Counted from the stretch's first letter, positions 35,822-42,799 are shown. The stretch is 42,799 nt of DNA from Flavobacteriaceae bacterium (GCA_013043685.1 JABDNT010000081.1:1-42799); one strand, 5' to 3'. Notes: generated by a model from the letters alone, not told the origin. Numbers and translations: made by a program.

Positions 35822-37852
35822 ATGAAAGCAACATTTACAGCACTATTGTCCTTATGTTTTGCCATGATTTCAGCACAGGAAATGAATCCGGGATTCGATC
35901 TGTTGGAAGCAGGAAAATATCAAGATGCTGAGGAATTCTTTTTTGAGGTTATCCGGGAATATCCTGAAAACAAAACAGCCAGGCTATGCTATGGCAGAGC
36001 GATAGGATTGAATGGAAAACCTGAACTTGCCAGGGACGTCTTCGCCCGGTTGCTCGAACTATATCCTGCAGACCTTGAATTAAAACTTAATTTCGCCGAA
36101 TCCCTTTTATGGAATAAAGAATTTGAAAATGCGAAGAAGTATTATGAAGTCCTTATCGTGCAGAACGAAAATAGCTTTCCAATTCTTCTGGGCTACGCAA
36201 ACACTCTTTCAAATCTGAAGCAGTACAATATGGCCTTAGAGTATATCGAAAGGGCGTTGAAGATCGAGTCTTCGAATCCTAACGCACTGATCAGTAGAAA
36301 ATATATTCGATTGGGATTGGCATCAAAACAGGTTGAGAATAATCAATCAGACAAGGCATTAGCGTTATTGAACCAGAACCTGGAAGAATTTCCGAACGAC
36401 CAAGATACTAGACTAAGTATGATCAATCTTCACTTATTAAATAATAATCTGGACGAGGCAGAGGCGGAATACCTTACCCTCAAGGATAGTATTACTGCCC
36501 TTACAGGACTTTCCTTGATATCTCACAAACGCAGAAAAGAAAAACTCGCCTTACAATGGGCTTCCAAAGCAAATAAACTGGCCGAAATTAGCCATGATTC
36601 AACAAAAATACTAATGGCTCATGAACGTTATATACAAGCGTTGATATGGAATAAGAAATATTCGAAAGCTAAGGAAAGCGTTGAAAAACTGGAAGACTTA
36701 TATCCCAGATCAACCACGGTAAAAAGTTTGAAGGCAATGCATGGAATGTACACCGGTAAGATCTCAAACAGCATCCAGGTCTATAAAGATTTATTGGCTA
36801 AAGATTCAACTTCATTCGATGGTAATTTAGGAATTGCGAATGCCTACAGGGCTCAGGGAAATTTTAAGAAGGCCCATAAATATGCTTCGAAGACGCTCCA
36901 GTTCTATCCAAATCAAAAAGATGCACTTTCATTACTAGGTATACTTGAAAAAAGTATGGCACCTGTATCTGTAAATACAGTATCTTACTCTAAGGACAAT
37001 GGCAATAACGAAGCTGTTAGTATTGGCAGTTATCTAGAATTGCCAATTTCAGCTAATACAAAAGGATCTTTAGGTTACACCTATAGAACCACCGAAAATT
37101 TGGATAATGGTGCCATGGCCTATAACACGAATATCACATTTGGTGTAAAGCAGAGGATCATTAATAACACCTGGCTGGAAGGTAGTTTGGGTTTTCTAAA
37201 GGCCAATGCAGAGACGAATTCGTACTCCGATGTAAATGGCTCATTGTTCGTGAGCTCCCGTCCACTTCCAAAACAATACCTAAAAATTGGTTACGGTAGA
37301 GAATTACAAAACTTCAACGCAACCCTGATAGATGAAAAGATCTTTATGAACAATTTCATGGTTAATTACAATATGGGGACAAATTTTGGGCTGGGATGGT
37401 ATACGGGTTATACCTATACTTCTCAAACCGATGACAATGTTCGAAATTTACTTTTTACCTCATTGTATTATCAATTCACTGACAGACCACTATTAAAAGG
37501 AGGGCTTAATTATCAATTTCTTGGTTTTAAAGACCAGGTCCCTGAGCTATATTTCAGTCCGTCAAAATATCAGGCCGTCGAAATATTCTTCGATCTGAGC
37601 GGAAGTAGCGGCAAATGGAATTATTCTTTGAACGGGGCTGGTGGATTTCAATTTGTTGACGAAGACAAGGCTTCATCTCTGTTTAGATTTGAGGGAAAAG
37701 CAGGTTATCAAATATCGGGGCGTTTATTAATAAATGCATATTCAAAATACAGTAATATCGCTTCAGAAACAGCCACGGGGTTTAAATTTACGGAAGTTGG
37801 ACTAAGTATACGATGGCAGTTTTTAAAAGCTCCCGTGTTTCGTTCAAACTAA
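35822..37852 (+). CDS. TPR and YaiO-type outer-membrane barrel, probable polysaccharide exporter
   Basis: The 676-residue protein has a signal peptide (MKATFTALLSLCFAMISAQ), about ten TPR-type helical repeats in residues 20-385 (e.g. NPGFDLLEAGKYQDAEEFFFEVIREYPEN) and a C-terminal outer-membrane barrel of the YaiO class (~390-676, repeated amphipathic strands such as LGWYTGYTYTSQ, ending RWQF near the C-terminus). TPR plus barrel is the plan of PgaA, BcsC, AlgK/AlgE and PelB, which guide a polymer through the periplasm and out. So this is the likely secretion pore of the locus. Its end overlaps the LytTR gene end by 4 bases, tail to tail, and copy d of the operator lies before it. Confidence 0.87.
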   Translation: MKATFTALLSLCFAMISAQEMNPGFDLLEAGKYQDAEEFFFEVIREYPENKTARLCYGRAIGLNGKPELARDVFARLLELYPADLELKLNFAESLLWNKEFENAKKYYEVLIVQNENSFPILLGYANTLSNLKQYNMALEYIERALKIESSNPNALISRKYIRLGLASKQVENNQSDKALALLNQNLEEFPNDQDTRLSMINLHLLNNNLDEAEAEYLTLKDSITALTGLSLISHKRRKEKLALQWASKANKLAEISHDSTKILMAHERYIQALIWNKKYSKAKESVEKLEDLYPRSTTVKSLKAMHGMYTGKISNSIQVYKDLLAKDSTSFDGNLGIANAYRAQGNFKKAHKYASKTLQFYPNQKDALSLLGILEKSMAPVSVNTVSYSKDNGNNEAVSIGSYLELPISANTKGSLGYTYRTTENLDNGAMAYNTNITFGVKQRIINNTWLEGSLGFLKANAETNSYSDVNGSLFVSSRPLPKQYLKIGYGRELQNFNATLIDEKIFMNNFMVNYNMGTNFGLGWYTGYTYTSQTDDNVRNLLFTSLYYQFTDRPLLKGGLNYQFLGFKDQVPELYFSPSKYQAVEIFFDLSGSSGKWNYSLNGAGGFQFVDEDKASSLFRFEGKAGYQISGRLLINAYSKYSNIASETATGFKFTEVGLSIRWQFLKAPVFRSN

Positions 37853-38565
37853 AGTAAATTCAAACGTTTCATCAACTCGGGCCTATTCGATCGACTTATA
37901 GGAATAACATCTTTGGCAATCAGAACACTATTATCTTCAATATCAATTATCTTCTTGATATTTATTATATACGATCTGTGTACCTTTAAGAATAAACTTT
38001 CAGGAAGTTTGTCTTCAATTTTCTTCAGTGAGGAATGTACTGTATAATTTTTATCGTCTGTCTTTATAAGGATATAATCCCCTTTTGCCTCAATGAGGTA
38101 GATCTTCTCAAAATCAATCTTAATTAATCGCCTGTCTATATTAACATAGAGCTCTTTATTTGGCAGTTCCTTTTCCGTCTCGGAAGAAACTTCGGATTTG
38201 GAAGTAACCGATGAGACAAAATTCTCAGCCTTTTGAATTGACTTAAGAAATCGGGGCAATGTAACAGGCTTTACAAGATAATCCACAATGCAATCATATT
38301 CGAAAGCATTAATTGCAAAATTCTTATCTGAAGTAGTTAGAATTATTTTTGGAGGATTTTTTACCGTGTCAATAAAATCGAATCCCGTGAAATCCGGCAT
38401 GTGAATATCGAGAAAAACCAGATCCACATGATTCTTGTTAAGGAATTTTATGGCTTGAATGGCATTCGGAAATTCTTCTACAATTTCTATCGATTCAACC
38501 TGGGAACATAAATGAGCAATAATAGCCCTAGCCGCAGCTTCATCGTCAATTATGATACATTTCAT
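37849..38565 (-). CDS. LytTR-family response regulator
   Basis: The 238-residue protein has a receiver (1-120) with acidic pocket Asp7/Asp8, phospho-acceptor Asp53 (FLDIHMP) and Lys99 (VKP), a linker, then a LytTR DNA-binding domain (~140-238: LIKIDFEKIYLIEAKGDYILIKTDDKNYTVHSSLKKIEDKLPESLFLKVHRSYIIN). LytTR regulators bind paired direct repeats about two helical turns apart and usually activate virulence or surface genes. It is the last gene of the H-NOX operon, probably the output of its phosphorelay. Direct repeats with a 21-bp period occur in the exopolysaccharide locus next door. Confidence 0.93.
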   Translation of the reverse strand: MKCIIIDDEAAARAIIAHLCSQVESIEIVEEFPNAIQAIKFLNKNHVDLVFLDIHMPDFTGFDFIDTVKNPPKIILTTSDKNFAINAFEYDCIVDYLVKPVTLPRFLKSIQKAENFVSSVTSKSEVSSETEKELPNKELYVNIDRRLIKIDFEKIYLIEAKGDYILIKTDDKNYTVHSSLKKIEDKLPESLFLKVHRSYIINIKKIIDIEDNSVLIAKDVIPISRSNRPELMKRLNLL

Positions 38566-38576
38566 TTCCGCTTTAA

Positions 38577-38891
38577 TTATAGTTCAATAATAAATTGGGA
38601 CATCTTTTCAAGTAATTCGTTAAATTTCTCATGTCCTTCCCAACGACCTTCTTTCAACTCCTCTTCATAATCTTCAGCAACCTGATAACCATCAAACATC
38701 CCCAAAATACTAATTTTATGTTTAAGTTTATGAACAATAGCTGCCGCTTGAACATGATCGCTCATAACACAATCCCTATAAACCGCTATTTCGGCTGGCA
38801 ATTCAGACTTAATGATCCCAATAAGTTTTTTTCGGAATTCCATATCATTACCAGAAAGTTCTTCAATTAACGAAAGATTTGGTTCCGACAT
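38577..38891 (-). CDS. HPt (histidine phosphotransfer) protein
   Basis: The 104-residue helical protein carries AAIVHKLKHKISILGM, matching the HPt motif AHxLKGxxxxLG, with the phospho-accepting His at residue 54. It would pass phosphate between two receivers. It lies 11 bases before the LytTR gene and 3 bases after the kinase gene, so it likely links the receiver-only regulator (or the kinase) to the LytTR regulator in a multistep relay. Confidence 0.88.
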   Translation of the reverse strand: MSEPNLSLIEELSGNDMEFRKKLIGIIKSELPAEIAVYRDCVMSDHVQAAAIVHKLKHKISILGMFDGYQVAEDYEEELKEGRWEGHEKFNELLEKMSQFIIEL

Positions 38892-38894
38892 GAC

Positions 38895-40880
38895 TTATTG
38901 TTTTTTCAAGGTAAAATAAAAAGTAGTCCCTTCGCCTTCTTTACTTTCTAGCCAAATAGAGCCCCCATTAGCTGTAACAATTTTCTTTACAATGGAAAGG
39001 CCTATTCCACTGGAATCCTTTTCATCAGTTAGGGATTGGAACATTTGAAAGATTTTATCGTGATATTCCTTTTTAATTCCCATTCCATTATCGGTTATCC
39101 TGAACAGGTACTCTTTCTCTTTATTTTCGAAATCAATTTCTATCAACCCCTTCTCTTTATTATTATAACGAACTGCATTGCTGATCAAGTTTTGGAACAG
39201 TTGCTGCATTCGAATTCCGTTGGCTTTAATTGTGGGTAGTTTAGTTTTGATTTTTATTTCAATGTGTTTCGGGATAAACAGGATGTCGCAAATGTCCTTA
39301 ACCACAGTATTAAGGTTCACCTTGTCTTCTATTTCCTCGGCAGAAAAAATACTGGAGTATGAAAGGACATCGGAAATGAGTTTCTCCATTTTTTCCAGGG
39401 TATTCTCAATAAGCGTAAGATTATGTTGTGTTTCTTCGTTGAACTTGCCCAAATTATCTTCTTTAATCCAGTCTACAAGTGCATAAATACTACGCAGAGG
39501 AGATTTTAAATCATGTGAAACCACGTGAGCATATTCCTGAAGTTCATCATTACTTTTCTCGAGTTGACGGAGCAAAACTTCCTTCTGCTTCTCCAAATTC
39601 TTCATCTCAGTTATATCAAGGTGTACTCCAATCGATCCGATAACTTCACCATTGATATTAAAATTGGGCGCTCCACTTATAAGCCATGTGCGCTCCTCCC
39701 CGGATTTTGTAATCGCAGTTACTTCGTAAGAATTGGATTTACCTTTGATACGCTCATTATTAGCCTCCAGCAATATTTGTTGAGCGGATTTCTTCAACAA
39801 GATTTCCGCACCTTTTTTACCTAATAGTTCATGTTCAAGATATCCACTCATCTGCTCGAAACGCTGATTTACCATTAAGATCTCGTCGTCGTTATTTACT
39901 TCGAGCAGGCCAAGGTTCATATTTGCAATGATGTTGCTGTATTTTTCGCGCTGAGCTTCGAGACTCTTCCTGTACCTCTTGGTGAGGGTAACATCCCTGT
40001 ACGCCCATAAATGTCCTTTGTATTCTTTATCCACGAAGATCGGAATATAGTCTCGTTCAAGTATCTTGCCACTGGCCATGATTAATTCGTCGCCCAGAAT
40101 TATTACGCGATTTTCGAGTAATTCTTCTATACCGAGAACAAAATTTTCTGGATCTTTGAACAAGCTTTTAGTTTCTTCAGCTGCATTCGAACAATCTTGT
40201 CCAATAAGTGCTTCCGGGGGTACAGGAATGCCAAATAAATCGCAGAACTTTTTATTCGTTAAAGCGATCTTTCTGTCTTCGCTTTCGAGCAAGAGACCAC
40301 TATCGAGATTACTCACTAACGTAGCGAGTCGATTCTCAGATTCAATTAATTGTTCCTGTGCTTCTTTTTCTTTAGTTATATCGCGGACGATTCCCTGCGC
40401 AGCAATCGGATTATTCTCAGCATCGTAAATAATGCTGGCGTTAATATGAACCAGTTTCTGCTTGCCCGTTTTCGTGAGTATTCGCACATTAAAATCGGTA
40501 ATAGCTCCATTATCGTAAAGAATCTTAAATGCTTCGGAAACATTTTCTACTTCTTCCTTATGAACTAACTTAGAAAGGTTTATATCTATATCATTGTCCA
40601 GGGAATAGCCTAAGAGATTCTCGGCAGCGACATTCATTTTCAAAACATTCCCCAATAGATCTATCACTACATAGGCATCAACAATATTCTCAAAAACGCC
40701 CTTTAATTCTGAAGTCTTTTCCTGGACCAGACGTTCCAATTTCTTATTGGATACCTTTAATTGCCTTGTAAGGGAAAACAACTCTGCAGATTTATCCTCC
40801 AGGATCTTCTCTGCTAGCTTGCGGGCTGCTCGCTCCCTTTCAAGAGCTCGTTTTAATATAAGCTCTTGTTCCTTACTCAT
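38895..40880 (-). CDS. triple-PAS sensor histidine kinase
   Basis: The 661-residue protein has no membrane segment. It begins with a coiled coil (1-60), then three PAS domains (~62-175, 180-305, 312-430), a HisKA dimerisation domain with phospho-His456 (HVVSHDLKSPLRS) and an HATPase domain: N box NLISNAVRYN (~564-573), G1 DNGMGI (597-602) and G2 SSGIGLSIV (623-631). No receiver is attached, in contrast to many H-NOX partner kinases. The gene starts 8 bases before the H-NOX gene ends. Cytosolic H-NOX proteins bind and inhibit their partner kinase when NO is bound; that is the expected arrangement here. Confidence 0.92.
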   Translation of the reverse strand: MSKEQELILKRALERERAARKLAEKILEDKSAELFSLTRQLKVSNKKLERLVQEKTSELKGVFENIVDAYVVIDLLGNVLKMNVAAENLLGYSLDNDIDINLSKLVHKEEVENVSEAFKILYDNGAITDFNVRILTKTGKQKLVHINASIIYDAENNPIAAQGIVRDITKEKEAQEQLIESENRLATLVSNLDSGLLLESEDRKIALTNKKFCDLFGIPVPPEALIGQDCSNAAEETKSLFKDPENFVLGIEELLENRVIILGDELIMASGKILERDYIPIFVDKEYKGHLWAYRDVTLTKRYRKSLEAQREKYSNIIANMNLGLLEVNNDDEILMVNQRFEQMSGYLEHELLGKKGAEILLKKSAQQILLEANNERIKGKSNSYEVTAITKSGEERTWLISGAPNFNINGEVIGSIGVHLDITEMKNLEKQKEVLLRQLEKSNDELQEYAHVVSHDLKSPLRSIYALVDWIKEDNLGKFNEETQHNLTLIENTLEKMEKLISDVLSYSSIFSAEEIEDKVNLNTVVKDICDILFIPKHIEIKIKTKLPTIKANGIRMQQLFQNLISNAVRYNNKEKGLIEIDFENKEKEYLFRITDNGMGIKKEYHDKIFQMFQSLTDEKDSSGIGLSIVKKIVTANGGSIWLESKEGEGTTFYFTLKKQ

Positions 40881-41415
40881 TTTTCGTTATACTGAAACGC
40901 ACTTCTGTGCCCCTTTCATTCAGTTTTTCCATGATTATTTCTGCCGTTGTGCCGAAATTTTCAAAGGTTTTGTTCATGAGTCCCAAGCCAAAACTATACA
41001 TAGCTCTGCTCGATTTATATAATAATACAATTGAATTTTCCGTCCTGTCCTCAACAGTAAAAGTAGGCAATTCAGCTTTCGGATAAATTTTTCTCACTTC
41101 CACATGTATGTGATCTTCGATAGATGATAACATTTCTATTGGATCTTTATAGCTTTCAATAAGACCCGGGTAGCTGGTTTTTAAAACCGCAAATAAATGC
41201 TCCCCGTAGACAAGGAAAAGATCATCTATCGAAATCCCGCTATTGTTGCTCAGGTTTGTTACCAATGAGAGCATTTCGGAAAAACTATAGGTTCCAACCG
41301 ATGTATAAATACCTTTAGATTCAAGGTTGGATTGTGCAATGATTTGATCTACCATCCCAATTCCGAATTTAGTTTCTACCAATTCAAGAAATTCTGTAAA
41401 AATTATTCCTTTCAT
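40873..41415 (-). CDS. H-NOX haem-nitric oxide sensor protein
   Basis: The 180-residue protein is an H-NOX (HNOB) domain: MKGIIFTEFLELVETKFG, GIYTSVGTYSFSEM, SIEDHIHVEVRKIYPKAELPTF with the proximal haem ligand His104 (His102 is an alternative), and the YxSxR haem-propionate motif YKSSR (Tyr133, Ser135, Arg137). At the position of the O2-stabilising distal Tyr of thermophile H-NOX there is Phe142, so NO-selective binding is expected. It is cytosolic. It overlaps the kinase gene by 8 bases and directly follows the receiver gene. In Vibrio and Shewanella, H-NOX with its kinase HnoK controls biofilm in response to NO. Confidence 0.94.
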   Translation of the reverse strand: MKGIIFTEFLELVETKFGIGMVDQIIAQSNLESKGIYTSVGTYSFSEMLSLVTNLSNNSGISIDDLFLVYGEHLFAVLKTSYPGLIESYKDPIEMLSSIEDHIHVEVRKIYPKAELPTFTVEDRTENSIVLLYKSSRAMYSFGLGLMNKTFENFGTTAEIIMEKLNERGTEVRFSITKNE

Positions 41416-41826
41416 TTACGCTTTTATTAATTCGTTACTACTCCAATAATCGAGTGTCTTATTTATTTTGTTAACGTATTCATCGTATTTAAGTGGTTTC
41501 AGAATATATCCCGCTACCCCAATTTTATAGCATTCAAGGACGTCCTTTCGGTTACTGGAGGTCGTTAAAATAACAATGGGAATATAACGAAGAATTTCGT
41601 CACTCTTCAATATTTTTAGAAATTCCAGTCCGTTTAACCTTGGCATATTTAGGTCAAGGAATATGAGATCCGGAATATTCTCCTGGTGTGATAATAATTC
41701 AAGTGCATTTTCACCGTTCTTTGCTTCAACGAAATGATGCTCCCCGCCGATCTTCTTTATGGCCCTCATCAGTTTCATGACCTCTATCTGGTCATCTTCG
41801 ATCAACATTATTTTTAAATTTTTCAA
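41416..41826 (-). CDS. receiver-only response regulator
   Basis: The 136-residue protein is a single receiver domain with Asp11/Asp12, phospho-Asp58 (IFLDLNMPRLNG), TTS88-90 and Lys110 (LKPLKYDEY); it resembles the Rcp1-type regulators that pair with photoreceptor kinases. The start is TTG at 41826, with a short A+G-rich sequence (AGGA) next to it. It lacks an output domain, so it probably acts as a Spo0F-like phosphate carrier to the HPt protein. It heads the five-gene operon; its stop is directly next to the H-NOX start. Confidence 0.87.
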   Translation of the reverse strand: MKNLKIMLIEDDQIEVMKLMRAIKKIGGEHHFVEAKNGENALELLSHQENIPDLIFLDLNMPRLNGLEFLKILKSDEILRYIPIVILTTSSNRKDVLECYKIGVAGYILKPLKYDEYVNKINKTLDYWSSNELIKA

Positions 41827-41841
41827 TCCTGGTAAGTTTTA

Positions 41842-41868
41842 TTTTAACTTCAAAAATGCAAGTTAAAA
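41842..41868. repeat. 9-bp perfect inverted repeat in the leader of the signalling operon
   Basis: TTTTAACTT (41842-41850) and AAGTTAAAA (41860-41868) form a perfect dyad with a 9-base gap, 15 bp before the TTG start of the receiver gene. A second dyad, TTTACC (41875) / GGTAAA (41891), lies beside it. Could be binding sites of a dimeric regulator or a leader hairpin. I do not recognise the owner. Confidence 0.5.
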
Positions 41869-41903
41869 CTGTAATTTACCGTTATATTTAGGTAAAACAC
41901 TCT

Positions 41904-41940
41904 TTAAGTGTAGACGAATAACGCTTAAGTGTCGACCAAT
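41904..41940 (+). promoter_or_regulatory. best copy of the putative LytTR-type operator (copy e)
   Basis: TTAAGTGTAGACGAAT (41904) and TTAAGTGTCGACCAAT (41925) are 14 of 16 identical and exactly 21 bp apart. This is the geometry of LytTR binding sites. It lies in the 171-bp gap between the divergent signalling operon and the M23 gene, so it could be an autoregulatory site or serve the M23 gene. Confidence 0.6.
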
Positions 41941-41997
41941 GGTTTTTTGAATTACCCATTTAAAATTTTATTATTCTTTACCCAAAAATAAAATAAC

Positions 41998-42717
41998 TTG
42001 AATTTCCAGGATATAACCGCATTTAAACAATTAGCAGAGAACCACTCAATTTCACTTAAATTCCTCTTTCCGAATTTGATCTTCTCAACGATTGCAGCGC
42101 CCGATATGAGCCTGAACGGATCCTTTTTTGAGGCAGACCCCCATCACGAAGACCTGGAGAGAGCCGCTAACAGGCTAAGGAAATTTCAGGACCAGCATCC
42201 CAATGCTTTGTTGGCTAATGGTTATCTCGAACAACGGTCTTTTTACAATACTCCAGCCTTCGAAAGGGAACATGACGGCCTTAAAGAATTTAGGAATATT
42301 CACCTTGGAACCGATTTTTGGATCCCGGCTGGCACCGCAGTTCATACTCCCCTTTCCGGGATCGTTGTGATTTCTCATAACAACAACTTCCATAAAGATT
42401 ATGGCCCAACCATAGTGCTTAGGCACGAACTGGATGGTTTTGTCTTTTATTCCTTATACGGACATCTAAGCCTTAGCTCATTAGAGTTAACAGAGAAAGG
42501 TAAAACCCTTGAGCAGGGAGATAAGCTGGGAACGATCGGTGATGAAAATGAAAACGGACACTGGGTTCCGCATTTGCACTTTCAGCTTATCACAGATCTT
42601 TTAGGAAATACGGATAATTTCAATGGGGTGGCGTTTCCTTCGGAAATTGAGAAGTGGAAAAAATTATGTCCCGATCCCGATCTGCTCTTTACCGAACATC
42701 TGCCTTCCGGTGCCTAG
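41998..42717 (+). CDS. stand-alone M23 metallopeptidase-domain protein
   Basis: The start is TTG (MNFQDITAFKQL). Of 239 residues, the middle ~120 are an M23/LytM fold: RNIHLGTDFWIPAGTAVHTPLSG (His and Asp zinc ligands), YSLYGHLS and PHLHFQLI (HxH zinc ligand and catalytic His). The ends (RFxDQHPN..LLANGYLE.RSFYNT, and ENGHWVPHLHFQ...CPDPDLLF) match the M23 segment found inside long proteobacterial proteins that also carry a kinase and a class III aminotransferase, rather than secreted cell-wall hydrolases. No signal peptide is seen. So peptidoglycan cleavage is doubtful and the role unknown. Confidence 0.8.
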   Translation: MNFQDITAFKQLAENHSISLKFLFPNLIFSTIAAPDMSLNGSFFEADPHHEDLERAANRLRKFQDQHPNALLANGYLEQRSFYNTPAFEREHDGLKEFRNIHLGTDFWIPAGTAVHTPLSGIVVISHNNNFHKDYGPTIVLRHELDGFVFYSLYGHLSLSSLELTEKGKTLEQGDKLGTIGDENENGHWVPHLHFQLITDLLGNTDNFNGVAFPSEIEKWKKLCPDPDLLFTEHLPSGA

Positions 42718-42718
42718 A

Positions 42719-42799
42719 TCAGGATTCCATCATTCGTTTTACTCCTTTTGCAAAGATCTTTGCTGAAGAAGGGTTATTGCGTACCCACAATTCAGGTTC
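42719..42799 (-). CDS. C-terminal end of an unidentified protein, cut by the window edge
   Basis: The minus strand is open from the window edge to a TGA at 42719-42721, giving 26 residues that end NPSSAKIFAKGVKRMMES. The composition is protein-like and it converges with the M23 gene, 1 base apart. Too short to identify. Confidence 0.5.
   Translation of the reverse strand, partial: EPELWVRNNPSSAKIFAKGVKRMMES

Overview
The window looks like a chromosomal segment of a marine-type member of the Flavobacteriaceae (Bacteroidota). The evidence is moderately AT-rich DNA, several matches to the Bacteroidota promoter element TAnnTTTG, a BlaI/M56 repressor-protease pair, a DUF4407 protein, signal peptides ending in A-Q, S74-type surface proteins with YadA-like head repeats, and a YaiO-type outer-membrane barrel. 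No insertion sequence, phage module, CRISPR array or rRNA is visible. One tRNA, Leu(UAG), is present.

Layout. 1-5.3 kb: two related secreted proteins with YadA-like head repeats and a C-terminal S74 chaperone domain (the first cut by the window edge), a secreted two-domain protein, and a membrane AraC-type regulator. A decayed FG-GAP-like gene end follows (5.35-5.48 kb). 5.5-7.6 kb: minus-strand operon of a HI0933-type flavoprotein, a DUF4174 protein and a DUF1697 protein. 7.7-10 kb: sugar porter plus PfkB kinase, convergent with a cyclic-2,3-diphosphoglycerate-synthase-like GTPase. 11.5-14 kb: small membrane protein, then an OafA-like acyltransferase with SGNH domain. 14.2-17.6 kb: operon of flavin-reductase-like protein, carboxypeptidase-G2-like M20 enzyme, DUF1611-like P-loop protein and beta-barrel protein. 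17.7-20.6 kb: glycine-rich RRM protein, tRNA-Leu, M20 dipeptidase, PhnA-like protein. 20.7-22.5 kb: BlaI-M56 pair behind a promoter carrying two operators. 22.6-24.6 kb: DUF4407 protein and aldose-1-epimerase-like protein.

24.6-37.9 kb is an exopolysaccharide locus: ManA and a dolichol-phosphate-mannose-synthase-like GT2; a divergent plus-strand operon of a 1028-residue GT-C-like membrane protein, a membrane-anchored beta-sandwich protein and a GH5-like hydrolase; a minus-strand set of STAS protein, Wzx-like flippase and GT-B glycosyltransferase; and a TPR plus outer-membrane barrel exporter. It resembles Pel/PNAG-type export in logic but not in gene content.

37.8-41.8 kb is a five-gene minus-strand signalling operon: receiver-only regulator, H-NOX haem sensor, triple-PAS histidine kinase, HPt protein and LytTR response regulator. 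It ends tail-to-tail on the exporter gene. A 16-bp motif close to TTAAGTGTAGACGAAT, often repeated at a 21-bp period as expected for LytTR-type regulators, occurs in the intergenic regions of the exopolysaccharide locus and in front of the signalling operon. I infer a nitric-oxide-responsive phosphorelay that controls this exopolysaccharide through the LytTR regulator. The window closes with a stand-alone M23 peptidase domain and the end of an unidentified minus-strand gene.
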